Shown: positions 22,070-33,900 of the stretch, piece after piece
Numbering within the stretch: the stretch's first letter is position 1
Layout: every line of letters begins with the position of its first letter
Source of the DNA: Mytilisepta virgata
Lineage: Eukaryota > Mollusca > Bivalvia > Mytilida > Mytilidae
Assembly (NCBI GenBank): GCA_028015205.1
Contig: CM051519.1
Location: forward strand, 45,116,979-45,180,978
Direction: 5' to 3'
Length of the DNA: 64,000 nt
The notes under the pieces: model-generated
Databases searched by the model: none
What the model saw: the letters and a program-made list of their open reading frames with translations, nothing else
What the model was told of the DNA's origin: nothing
Translations under genes and position numbers: made by a program

Positions 22070-24588
22070 TGGTGTGACTAAACATCGAGTTCGAGTTAGA
22101 GTTAAAGTTAGAGTAAGAGTTCGAGTTAGAGTTCGAGTTAAAGTTAGAGTTCGAGTTGAAGTTCGAGTTAGAGTTCGAGTTGTAGTTCGAGTGAACTCGG
22201 GATATTAATTTCTAATGTCATTTATCGAGTTACATTTCGAGTTAGAGTTACGGTTCGAGTTAAAGTTCGAGGTAGGGAGCAACCATTTGATTTTTAGGGG
22301 GGGGGGGTGTAAAATTTGAAATAAAAAGGCAGGACAAAGATTTTGGGCAAAATAAAAAGACAGGATCACTTTAGATGTGGAAAAAAAATGCAGGAACTGT
22401 GTCGATCAGGAAATTTTGGTTTACATGAAAATAAAAATTAAGGCCGCATAAAATTTGACCCCCCCCCCCCCCCGAAAAAAAATCAAATGGTTGCTTCCTT
22501 ATTCACAGTACACATGATAAAATTCGGCTACGTGGGCCTTTAGAGTGCTTCATCTGCTAATAATTTCAGATTAAATTTTTTTTTAATAAAATGTCAATTA
22601 GAATATAAGCGTTCTTTTATTCCGGGTGTAGACCATCAGTCCTAGCAAAACAAGCCAACCAGACTCTACCATACGATCTTCAAAATGTGGACGGAGGTAT
22701 ATACACACTATATTTGCCCCAATTTAGGCTAGAGGTATAGGGGAGGGTTGATATCTCACAATAAATGTTTAACCCCGCCGCACTTTTGCGCCTGTCCCAA
22801 GTCAGGAACCTCTAGCCGGTTCGGTGCATCCTTCGACACAATTTTGAAACTGGACACCCCTTATGTCCCCAAATTGTCCGGTGGATTTAGAGGAGGTGTT
22901 AAACGTGCATTCACATAGGGTCTAGTGTGAAACTCAGTTCGGCGGCGGAGGCAATTATGGTCGCGGAGGTCGGAATTACCGGATACCGTTTTGGAAGGGC
23001 ATTAAAGTAAAGTTTGGTTGATATTGACTTTGTAGTTTCAGAGGAAAATTTTTTAAAATTTCCTTCCACCTTTTCTATAATTAGCTCCGGCAACTATCAT
23101 GACTATCTTGGTTGAAAGTGGACCACCAAAGGACTATTCCACCAAAATTTGGTTCCAATTGGCCCAGTAGTTTTAGAGGAGAAGATTTTTGTATTAAAAA
23201 AAACAAAAAATACAAAGCTAAAAATCGACAATTCATGGGAAATAACTCCAAGACGGGTAATCCGATTTCTACGAAAATTAAAACGCAGGTAGATCTTATC
23301 ATCCTCATCGTTTTTACCTCGCCAGATTTTCTCTAAAAGGCATTTCTTTTAATATAATTTTCAAAAACTACTGTCTGATCTATATGCTCTATATTTAGTA
23401 CCATAGGCCATGTGATTTGACTTGCGGCATCCTTTGACACTTTTTTCTACTAGACACCTTAGTGATGACTCGGGCCAGGTTTGATTCCAATTAGCCCAGC
23501 AAATTCAGAGTGTAAGATTTTTTCAAAAAATTTTACGATGGCAGATGACGGACACCAAGTGATGGCAAAAGCTCACATGGCTTTTATGATTTTTTGTTAA
23601 CATGATATGCAATCGGCTCATCTGAGACAATCAGTAAACTATTCATATCTTTTATATTATTTTGAAGGATTTTGTTTTGTATCACAACTTTAAATCTCAC
23701 AATTCAGTGTACAGATTAAGGAAGGTTTTAAAAACGTTTTTTTTTTAATTATATAGAATCCACATGCATTTCGATTTAGGGAGGACGTCATACTTAAAGG
23801 GGGTTGAACAAAATAAATACACGTATTTCGGACATTGGGGGAGCATGTTTCGTTTTCAGGTTGTGATTTTATTGAAATATTAACATAAAATGGACAAGAG
23901 TAAAACTAAATGTATGTCTCTTCCACATTCGTTGGTGGGACATATGGAGAAAGAGAAAAGGAAAACGCGTGAGGAAACGAAGTTGGACACGTTTCATTTG
24001 CCCCGCATAAGGAGGCGGTCAATCTAGATTCCGGTGCCCAGATGATTAAACGGCGAAGAATAAAAATCAACGCACAATAACTTAATCCCAAAAGGGGGGG
24101 GGGGGTGGTGCTGTCCAAACTTTTCTGCACGTACGCAAGTACTATTTTTTGTTGTCAAATTTCTTGATTTTGTTATATTTTTTGGGGGGTCCAAAAAACT
24201 GCAGGTATTTTTTGGGGTGCGTTCAAAAAGACGAAAAATAGCGTTTTTTACGTGTTTCATGTGGTAGAATGACAGATTTTTCTGGGTCTGAAAAAATCAG
24301 AGATACCAAATTTAGGTATTTTTTTACGAGTCTATGTAGAGGTAATTGTTTAACTACCTCCTCCTAAACTTAATCTGTAACTCGAATTTTAACTAGAAAT
24401 GCAACTCGATAAATGACATTAAAAATCAATATCTCGAGTTAACTTGAACTCGAATTATAACTCGAACGCTAACTCGAACGCTAACTCGAACTTTAACTCG
24501 AACTCTAACTCGAACTGTAACTCGAACTCTAACTCGAACTTTAACTCTTACTCTTACTCGAACTCGAACTAGATGTTTAGTCACACCC
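22070..24588. mobile_element. Foldback-like element B with 9-bp target duplication
   Basis: AAATAATAT is directly repeated at 22061-22069 and 24589-24597. Just inside, both ends read GGTGTGACTAAACATC and then about 200 bases of GAGTTC/GAGTTA hexamers in inverted orientation (22080-22275; 24370-24575), each with the internal non-repetitive piece GATATT...AATGTCATTTATCGAGTT. The interior contains pearl-like internal sequence, an inverted mussel-type tail and homopolymer tracts, but no transposase. Tandem-repeat TIRs with 9-bp duplications are the hallmark of Foldback/Mutator-type elements. That classification is inferred. Confidence 0.8.
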
Positions 24589-25968
24589 AAATAATATACA
24601 ACTTATTAGGCCAGTTGTATGATAAATATAGATGATAACATGGCATTTTTCATATCACACCTATTATCAGCCCCAGGTCAAGATATCAGCCCGAGAGCCA
24701 CCAGGCCCAAGGGATGATTTTGACCATGGGCTGATAATGGGTCTGATATGAATAATGACATGTTATGATATTTTTATCATATACTTCAACATTGGTGTGT
24801 TGTAGGTCTCCATGAAAATTCTTAGCTCAATGATTTCAGTTTCATTGCCGTATTTACCGAATATCCTGAAGGTGCTGCAAATCGTCATTGTCCCTCATCC
24901 ATTTAGTCAAAATGTTTTGTCACTTAATGTTTTTCTGTTTGTATTAACATTTTTGAGTGAATTAATATAATCTACAGTTTGGGCCCGCTATCGTCTGCCG
25001 TGTTTTTTTGTGATAGTATGTTTAGAATCGATTACGGAAATGACTGTTTTATAACGCGATTACGGATTAGAGGTGTGATATAAAACGAAAGCAGTTGATA
25101 TAAACCGGAAAAGGTTGATAACAAAGTCATATCAGCCCGATAAGCCAATTCTTATAAGATTTGGGCAGAACAATGTACAATTTCCAATTTTAACGTAGGG
25201 TAAAATTTTACCTTTATATTCTAATATGACGCAGGCGTTACCTGATGAGCTCCCGAAGTTTTTTTAAGAAGGGTATATCAAGAAATCTTCCGTTTCTGTT
25301 CCGTTTTCCTTGTTCCGTTTTTTTCATATTCCGTCCCATCTCGTTCCGTCTTTTAGCAAGACCGGAAATTAGGCTCAACTTTCGATTGAAGACAAAAATC
25401 TTGTCAATACAGTAACACAAATTGGCCCTTCTACCATAATAGCTCCCTTTGGGAGCTTATAAGTATATGATAAATAAATATATCCGTATAAATGTGCTCT
25501 TTGAGAAATACCAGTAGATTTTAGGGGATATGGACCCTCTCGTTATATTTTCTGGGTGTCACTTTTTTTGTAAATTTACATCAATAATTATTATTATTTA
25601 AAATGATTTTATTTTTCGGTCCTTTGTTTTATAATATTCTTTATTGGAAATGGAAAAATCCACTGATCTTTTAGAACTCAATAAAGTTATGTCCGAATTC
25701 TCGAGAATTCTTCTTTATAAAGAATACAACATTTCATGTTTTCAAAATAAAAAGTGGGTCAGAGGAATTCTAATTTATTTTTAAATCCGATTTTAACGCG
25801 GATTTTTTTTAACTAATTACTTTCGGTCTTCTTTTTGAATAAAGATAAACTAGGCTTCGAATTCACCTTTGTCGAACCTTCCACCACTTACTTATGCCAG
25901 TTCATCGGCTTCTATAACGCATGCCTTCTTTTTGTGATTCTCTGAGTTGAGTGGGTATTGGATTCGTA

Positions 25969-26154
25969 CTACGCCACAATAGTCAAAAGATCAGCAAGCA
26001 GTCGAGTGGACTGAAGGTAAAAAAAACAAAGATAGATTTTCCGCAATAGGCGTAAATATTTCGTGGAGAAATTCTGAAATATTTTCTTAGGACAGCTACA
26101 TGTAGACACTATAGGTCTTCTTAGGTTCTCTGTTTTATGAATTTCTGGTAGCAT
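25969..26154 (-). pseudogene. Reverse-transcriptase relic, unit 2
   Basis: Homologous to 9377-9622: MLPEIHKTENLRRPIVSTCS followed by CPKKIFQ. It was already broken before the segmental duplication. I did not find it in unit 3. Confidence 0.55.
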
Positions 26155-27291
26155 ATAAAACCAGGAAGTGCGGGGTTCAGGAGTGAAGAGATTTTTGGTC
26201 GACGGTGGTAAGATTCAAACTGGAAATCACTTCCGATTGCCTGGTTACAGCTCGTCGGACGTCCGCGTAACCGTTTTAATGACAGTTAACGGGGAAAGGC
26301 AATACAGACAACGCCTTGAACAGAAAATAATTTTCAGCCTGGGGATACTCCGACCGCGTGGCATCAATGTAAAAAATCTTAATTTCAGTTTTCTACCAGG
26401 TATGCACATCACTATCAATTTTGCAGTCTATCTACATTATACAGGAACGTCAATTCAAATTCCTTATTAATTACTTATTAATTACTTTTTATGTACGGAC
26501 TCAGTCTTGCCTTGGGTTTCTAAGAGTCAAAATCTTTTTATTTTTTTCCGGCTCGTGTTTCTACCAGTTTTTGGTGATCTATATGCGAATATTTAAAAAT
26601 TTCAACTTTATTCAAGTCCAAAATTGGAGGAAAACATCTAATAAAATGATTGCCTATTAACGTTTGTAAATTTTAAGCTTACTGTGAAATTCTGGACAAT
26701 TAATCAAACAAAATGCTGAAGTTTAACGACACCATTGCTTTCAAGGACAGTTCATTGACACTGACATGAATTAAGTTGTTATTAAAAATGTTAAAACTTG
26801 TTTGTAAAGACATGACATTAAGTGCTTCAAGCATCTGAATAAGCACGGGACTTAATCCCAGACATAAGTTAAGTAAAATTCCAATAGTTCCATTTGAATC
26901 GTATTTGTTTTCTGATTTAAAAAATAAATGAATGCGTCAGATAATGATCTGATAGTATTATAAGAGGAACTCAGAATGGCAATACAGTTTAATTGTTATT
27001 GTTCTCCTAATTCGGGTCATATATCAGTGAAATGCAATTTTTAAAAATATCTTATGGACATATACTTAAACCACTGCTGTGACGTCAGCCTATTCATTTA
27101 CCGTGGATTCTTTTTCTAGAATCAACGCTTCTTTAATCCGTCACTGAAATGAAGTCATCAAATTATATTCAATTGTTCCTTTGTGTACTTAATGTCATTA
27201 GGTTTGAATTGGCTAATTTAATGATTTCTGTTCACAGCTGGTATTAGTTTAAAAACTTATTTTTGATTTTTGCAAATTTTTATTTGCTGTG

Positions 27292-27372
27292 ACTGGGGTT
27301 CGAACCCCCTCCTTCAAGTACATTATGTGTCATAGTTGAAGAACACATCGACGAAACCTCTCCGCTACCAAT
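27292..27372 (-). other. tRNA-like relic (A and B box), possibly SINE-derived
   Basis: The minus strand has TAGCGGAGAGG (A-box-like) and GGTTCGAACCC (exact B-box style). I cannot fold a complete acceptor stem, so it is not a functional tRNA. Confidence 0.35.
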
Positions 27373-28040
27373 CGTATAATATCTGCATGTCGTTTTTACA
27401 TATATCAATATATGATACGGTACAATATATACATAAGGTTTTCGCCTTTATATATTTAAAAACGACGTTTGTATAGTATAAGATGGTAGCCGCAAGGTTA
27501 GGATGAGTTGTAGACATCGTTCGAATCTCTGTTTCGGTGTTCCCTTTTTTCTAAATCTTTGTGCTATCATTGATATAACTTAGTAATAAAAAAAGATCTT
27601 TATTTTTTTTTATTATTATTATTATTATCGACAATTTCATATAATTCAATAAAACATTAGAACATTGTTATTTTGATGTTTATGGCAATTTCATCTGTTT
27701 CACTGCATATTTTGACATATTTTTATAATATAAAAAGTGTAAATCGAGTGGATTTAATCTATTTTTTCTTTCACTAACATTATGTTTTACTTGAAAATTA
27801 TTTGGACTATGCTTTATTTTGTCAATAATGGACAAATTTCTGAATCATATGCCTTATATTGTAAGTCCATACGGTTTTGTATTAATTTTCATTTACCATT
27901 AAAATCATCAACGTGACTATATATATATCTAATTGAATAGTAGTATAGAGAATTAAGTTAATTTAAACTCACACATAATAGGGTCTAATTAAGAAAGGAA
28001 GGGTAATTGGGAAAAGTCGTCACAACAATAGTTTAAGTAA

Positions 28041-28139
28041 GAGATACAATGGATAAGCGTTGGTTCATGAAAAACAAACCATTCGCCCTCCGGGCTCATG
28101 GTTTCTTTTTCAAGAACCAACGCTTATCCATTGTATCTC
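28041..28139. repeat. Perfect 26-bp-arm hairpin
   Basis: GAGATACAATGGATAAGCGT + TGGTTC is perfectly complementary to the right arm ending at 28139, with a loop of about 47 bases that can pair further. It forms the right end of the unit 2 insert. Confidence 0.85.
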
Positions 28140-28540
28140 TAATACCGAATAATAAATTCAGTTTCTGATTTTAAAATAAAATAGATACTTATCAATTATG
28201 GACTTTTGACGAAGTCAATCCACTATATATGGACCTGTTCAGATTATATTGACCGAGGACAAAGTGAACTATGGAAATGACTTCAATGTTCCTTCTTTGT
28301 ATTTTATCCTGCAATCAAGCCATTTCCGGTATAATACCAGAGGTAGAATAAACTTTAGTCGTATTAGGTCATTGACCTAATAAAGTGTACTGGTACTTGT
28401 TTACATGAAGAGCGCGAGGAGCGTGGTGAATGTACCAGATGATGTCGTGGCGTTTCCCGCGCTTTCACGTCAATTGGATTTCAATTTCAAACGTAATTTT
28501 AAGGTATTTTACGCATCTAAAGGGGATTGCAGGATAAAGA

Positions 28541-28685
28541 CAATACAAAGTCACTGTCGGAAAATATCACATTTATTTGGGCTGGCTGCGAAACATGGGG
28601 AAAAGGCTCGCTAAAGCCCGCCTTTTCTCATGTTTCTAAAGCTCGCCGAAATAAATTTAAATTTTCCGACAATGACTGTGTATTG
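28541..28685. repeat. Long imperfect hairpin
   Basis: CAATACAAAGTCACTGTCGG and downstream sequence pair with 28620-28685 (arms about 65 bases). A short open frame at 28405-28614 overlaps the left arm and is not considered a gene. Confidence 0.75.
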
Positions 28686-28730
28686 TATATGTGTTTTGCA
28701 TGACTTTAGCATGCCATTGAAAATATAAAC

Positions 28731-30405
28731 AAGAGGCTCTCAAGAGCCTGAATTGCTCACCTGGCAAACAATGCACTATAAACTAAATTAATATATTAAT
28801 GTTTGTTGTAAATTAAACTGAGTATTAAAGGTCATGTAAAATGCTGAAAATACCTTTAAAAGCCTTTCAAGAACCTCTGGAAAGAAATGGGCATGAGTTC
28901 TCCCTACGCTTGATTAAGATACAGTCATGGTCAATCTGATGATTCACAATACAAAATACAAGCTTTAATTCATCTTCAAATACAAGTATAAATCTTTTGG
29001 ACTATATGTTGTCTTCGCTTTTAAAATGTTTGAAAAAAGTTATGTAAAAATTGTGGGTTAAGGCTTTTTATTTTCTATTATGCTTGATCTTTGATCATAT
29101 TGACGAAGCTGTTGGTTTTTATCCAATAAACCATGCTTAACTCATCTGTCATTTTGTAGAGTTTCATTCAAATCCCCCTAGTAGTTTCAGAGAAGAAGAT
29201 GTTTGATAATTTGTTAACAACGATGATGACGGACACCAAGTGATGGCATTTAAAAGCTCACATATTATGAAGTTTAATCATTGTTATACAACATTCTCAT
29301 TATCACCATTCTCTAAGGATACCATGTTTACTTTAAAAACCAAATATTGTTGAAATCCGAGCAAGTGTAAAAAATGGCGGGAAAATGGCAGCCATTTTAA
29401 AATTGGCCGTCCAAAATAAACTTTCATCATCACCATTCAACTCGGGATACCATGTTTACCTTGAAAGTAGCTTTCATCTTCATTTTCTTTCTATAATTCA
29501 GGAAAAAATAGCAAAAAACAGCATTTTGACCCCTATGTTCTATTTTTAGTAAAGGCGGACATGTTTTTCGACCAATCAAAAATCCAAGCATTACCTTTTT
29601 GCAGGATACCCTAAGGAACAATCTAACCAAGTTTCATATGATTTTGAATAATAGTTTCAGAGAAGAAGATTTTTGAAATAATAACATAAAAAAAGCCAAA
29701 AATGTCAAAAAAGGGCAATAACTCTAACATCAGTTGACAGATTTTCACGAAAATCAGCACACAGGTAGCTCTAATCATGCTGAATACTTTCAATCTGACA
29801 GAATTTGCCCCAACCTAATGATTTTTGAGAAATTTGCGAAAAACTGTTGTTTGACCCCTATGTTCTATTTTTAGTAACAGTGGCCATGTTTTTCGACGGA
29901 TCAAAAATCGAAGCATAAACTTTGTGCAAGATACCATAAGTAACAATCTTACTAAGTTTCATTTGATTTTGAATATTAGTTTCAGAGAAGAATATTTTTG
30001 AAATAATAACATAAAATAAGCCAAAAATGTCAAAAAGGGCAATAACTCTAACATCAGTTCACAGATTTTCACGAAAATCAGCACACGGGTAGCTCTCATT
30101 ATGCTGAACACTTTCAACCTGACAGAATTTGTCGTAACCTAACGATTTTTGAGATATTTGCGAAAAACTGTTGTTTGACCCCTATGTTCTATTTTTAGTA
30201 ACAGTGGCCATGTTTTTCGACGGATCAAAAATCGAAGCATAAACTTTGTGCAGGATACCCTAAGGAACAATCATGCTAAGACTTATCCAAATCCATTCAG
30301 TAGTTTCAGAGGAGAAGATGTTTGAAAAATTGTTAACGACGACGACAGACGACGACAGACGACGATAGACGACGACGGACGCCTTTTAGGCCAGGTGAGC
30401 TAATA
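28731..30405 (+). mobile_element. Pearl/Helentron-type element with about 325-bp internal repeats
   Basis: It starts ACAAGAGGCTCTCAAGAGCC...GCTCACCTGG and ends GGCCAGGTGAGCTAA after ACGACGACAGACGACGA-type sequence, as at 4345-5224. The internal block GACCCCTATGTTCTATTTTT recurs near 29528, 29855 and 30177. No coding capacity. Confidence 0.65.
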
Positions 30406-30800
30406 ATTTAGGGACGGGATCAAAAGTTCAATGTAGGATTAAAAACCTAAATCACATAGTTTTTTCACTGACCGCCACCCCCCCCCCCCCCCCTTAACTT
30501 AATTTGGGAAAAATTGATGACCAATATGGACATATGCTTTGAGAGTATACTTTTTGTATCATGGGTATATTGACTTGGACATCACTTGAATCAATATTTT
30601 TCAATCCGAAAATCAATGTCGGATAACAAAACTTTTTTTTACCCCCAACCCCACCACGACCCCCAAACTATTTGAATTAAGTTTTTTATTCTACATTGAA
30701 CTTTTGATCTTGTCCCTAAGAAGAACTTGCTTTATTGTTAAAGAACCCGGACCGGAACGGCTTATATCCGGATCTAGATTTAGAAGTATAGCGTCAAAAT
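30405..30800. other. Low-complexity intergenic stretch with poly-C
   Basis: Poly-C at 30478-30493 and further C-rich stretches. This lies immediately 3' of gene copy 3. I see no gene. Confidence 0.5.
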
Positions 30801-30880
30801 ATATATATCTTAATAGAAGCAGGTCATTGCCCTTCTGAAGCACCTGTATAAAACACTGAACAACTTAATTCAAATTGAGG

Positions 30881-30886
30881 TTTATT
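30881..30886 (-). terminator. Poly(A) signal of gene copy 3
   Basis: AATAAA on the minus strand, about 80 bases downstream of the TGA at 30965-30967, is conserved in position with copy 2. Confidence 0.6.
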
Positions 30887-30964
30887 ATGAAAATAAAGAA
30901 AACAAATTGCTGCATTATCAAACAATAAAAAGTTGTTGTCAATCGGTTCTTAGTCAGGGTCACA

Positions 30965-33900
30965 TCATCGTGTTGCTATCCCTGGACACAGTCCCCAGGT
31001 TTTTCTTCCAATTGCATGTTTCCTGTACCAGCCAAATCCTACAGATCTTGACATTAGCCATAATCTACAATGCACTTCTACTTCTGAAACAAAAATTGTA
31101 AATCTTCATATTAGATATTACATGTTACAAATCTAAAGAGAACTGAACATATAATTTTAGAAATGTAGGTTTTTAAAATCTGTTCTTTAATGTTTTATTA
31201 TATTTTGTTTGGTATCATTTTCATTCAGTTTTACATTTTTAACATTTGGAATTAATAGGGGTCTAAATTTCCATATTTCTAGCCTTAAACACCACTAAAG
31301 AGACATGATTTGTGAAAATGAGCAACTGGTGCATTAAGACTGTTAACTACTGCTGAAGTAAATTATAAAGTAGTTAACAATGTGAGAAAATCCATGTACA
31401 CTTACCTCTTTCTAGGTTAATGAATCCATTTTTGTAGTTTGTATTAGCCAACAGTATGACTGTTGAAGAACGTGCAGACGCATAAATGTTATCTACAATG
31501 ATAAAAAGGCATATGAACGCTAAGGACAGAATTTTTCGTAAAATGGATATGTATGTTTTGCTAGAACTTTGCATTCGTGTGATAAAAGGTGTAAACGCTA
31601 ACGAAAGGTCATTTTCCAGGCAGTGCCGTTCTGATTTTCACTTTCATAAGTAAGACGAAAAAAATAAACCTTCTGTATACTTAATTCTACCACGCTAAAT
31701 TCTACAATTTTATAAAATTTACCATATTTGAAAGACAGCTTAAAATTAATGTTTACTTTGCAATTAAACTTACTTTTAATCCCAGAATTATTCAATGAAA
31801 TGCCTGTTGTTTCTGAACTCGGATCTTCCAGAATTGGTTTTGGTAGGTCTGCTGGGCGACCTATTCCAGATAGACTGTCCTACAAAATTCAATAAAACAC
31901 TTATAGCAATAATACACTTAATGGATAAAATATCTGCTCTAAACCTCGTGACAATCGAAATTCTCCCTTTGGGTGGGGGGGGGGGGGGGGGGGGGTGGGG
32001 GGTGGGGGGGGGGCTATACATTATCCGTTTGGGTGGGGGGAGGGGGTATAAATTTGCTAAATATATAAAAATGTACTCAAATAAAGATGTTTAAATTAGT
32101 CTTCATGTTATTTACTGTTAAGTAATTCAATATGCCACTTTTGTACAAATACAGAACTTTCAATGATATAAAATCGTGATGGGCGTATTAATAAACATTC
32201 TTCGTGTTCTGAGTTGCATTGGCCAAATCCATCTGTCCATTTTACAGTGCTTCAAGGATTTCTAATGTGTAGGGAATAAAATAGATTCAAAAACACTTGG
32301 CATCTGTCATGAAACACATATAAAGCTTGAATGTTACAATTACCTTTACATTTGGGTAGTTATAATACTGGCTAAAATGACTGTAAAAAGTTTTAGTGTT
32401 CATCAAACTGCACAGTGAATCTATGGCTTCTTCAAAAGGTTTGGTCCTGAAATAACAATGTAAATTATATAAAATGACAACAAAAGGAGTGGGACAGATA
32501 GAATAAACTTTAAGCACGGTTCCGATGAAACAAGGGTCTATTTTAGAATTGGCATGGGCCTTTTGACTTTAGAGCATTCTTAGTTTCGGAAGAAAGAGGG
32601 GTCTATGAATAATCTATAAGGATTTTGAATTAGTTTCCCGAAAATTTTTTAAATGGTTTACTTCTGAGAGCATTTTCTCTGTCAATAACTAAAGCAAGCA
32701 ACTGATGCATGTAATTAAGATAAATTTAAGATACTTGATAGAGCTGACCTTAAATCTCTCGTCTACTTTTATTCTATCACATGGCTCAGTGTGATATTTA
32801 GCAAATAGTTAATTGCATTGAGGGTCATATGCATGGCAGTATATGGACCGGAAGGTTGTCCTGAAAAAAGTATATGGACCGTAAGGTCGTCCTGAAAAAA
32901 TTATATGGACCGAAGAGCAGGAGAGGTTCATATTATTTTTCAGGGCGACCTACCGGTCCTTATCGTATTTCCCCATACCTATATCGACCTGCTGAGGCCT
33001 TCACAATTTCCCGTATTTCGGCCCTGTGACGTCGTAGAGAGTTGACCCGACCCTAATATGAGCTGACCCGAATATATCAGCGACGTCATAATGTTTGACC
33101 CAACGTTGACCCGAATATATCAGGGAAACATCCGGTTATAGGCAGATGGCCATTGAAAAGTAAGAAATTCCATTAAGATTGCTAGTTAACAATACGATAA
33201 ATTTATCATCAAGTTTTCTTCAAACAAATATTGTAAAATATAAGCCGTTCGACACAATATGAAGCTTTTTAGCTCGTTCGCTACGCTCACTCGCCGAAAA
33301 AGCTTCACATTGTGTCTCGCGGCTGATATTTTACGATATACGTTTGCAGAAAACCTGATAATATGTACTTATCGTATTTCCCTATGGCTATATCGACCTG
33401 CTGAGGCCTTCAGAATTTCCCGTATTTCGGCACTGTGACGTCGTAAAGAGTTGACCCGACCCTAACATGTTGGTTGGCAGGCAGGGTCATCAGACATATT
33501 TTTTAAACTTGATATCCTAATGATGCTTGTGGTCAAGTTTGGTTCAATTTGGCCAAGTAGTTTTGGAAGAGAAGATTTTTGTAAAAGTTAATGGACGACG
33601 ACGGGTGCCAGGTGATGAGAAATGCTCCATTGACCCTTTGGGTAGGGTGAGCTAAGTGACTTCGATCATACCTAGGGAAAAGTCACAGAGTGAAATCATG
33701 GATGAAAAATCAATTTCATAAAATCATAAATTTATTTTTTGTTATTTCAATAACTTAATTTATTTGATATTTAGGATCACTATATTCATATAAAGATATT
33801 TAAAATGTCATCTTTCAGATAAGTTAATTTTTTTTGTAAAAAATAATTCAATGCCTTAATGTTTATTTTGTTTACACTGTAATTAATGGAATTTGTGTTT

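Larger units (their letters stand above)
27062..28143. mobile_element. 1.1 kb insertion specific to unit 2
   Basis: Unit 1 reads GGACATATACCGAATAATAA without interruption (about 10280). Unit 2 has this insert between GGACATATA and CCGAATAATAA, with ATA on both sides. It contains a tRNA-like relic and ends in a strong hairpin (28041-28139). No coding frame is seen; class unknown. Confidence 0.65.
16852..32452. repeat. Tandem segmental duplication, unit 2
   Basis: This is the second unit of the triplication, about 15.6 kb. Relative to unit 1 it lacks the pearl-like insert (the site near 21117 is intact), has foldback element B and a 1.1 kb insert at about 27062-28143, and carries a roughly 0.4 kb segment in inverted orientation near 21278-21650. 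The right part holds the 3' exons of gene copy 3. Confidence 0.85.

Noticed and set aside
22005..22208. Open frame rich in alternating Val-Arg/Lys
   Set aside because: It is the translation of the GAGTTC/GAGTTA hexamer array in a foldback TIR, a composition artefact.
27292..27372. Functional tRNA gene
   Set aside because: A good B box exists, but no acceptor stem or standard anticodon arm can be paired.
28405..28614. 69-codon frame
   Set aside because: It extends into the left arm of a hairpin repeat, with no domain and no counterpart in unit 1.
31788..32094. Poly-Pro and poly-Gly frames on both strands
   Set aside because: Products of the intronic G tract plus exon 7 of gene copy 3 read in the wrong frame.
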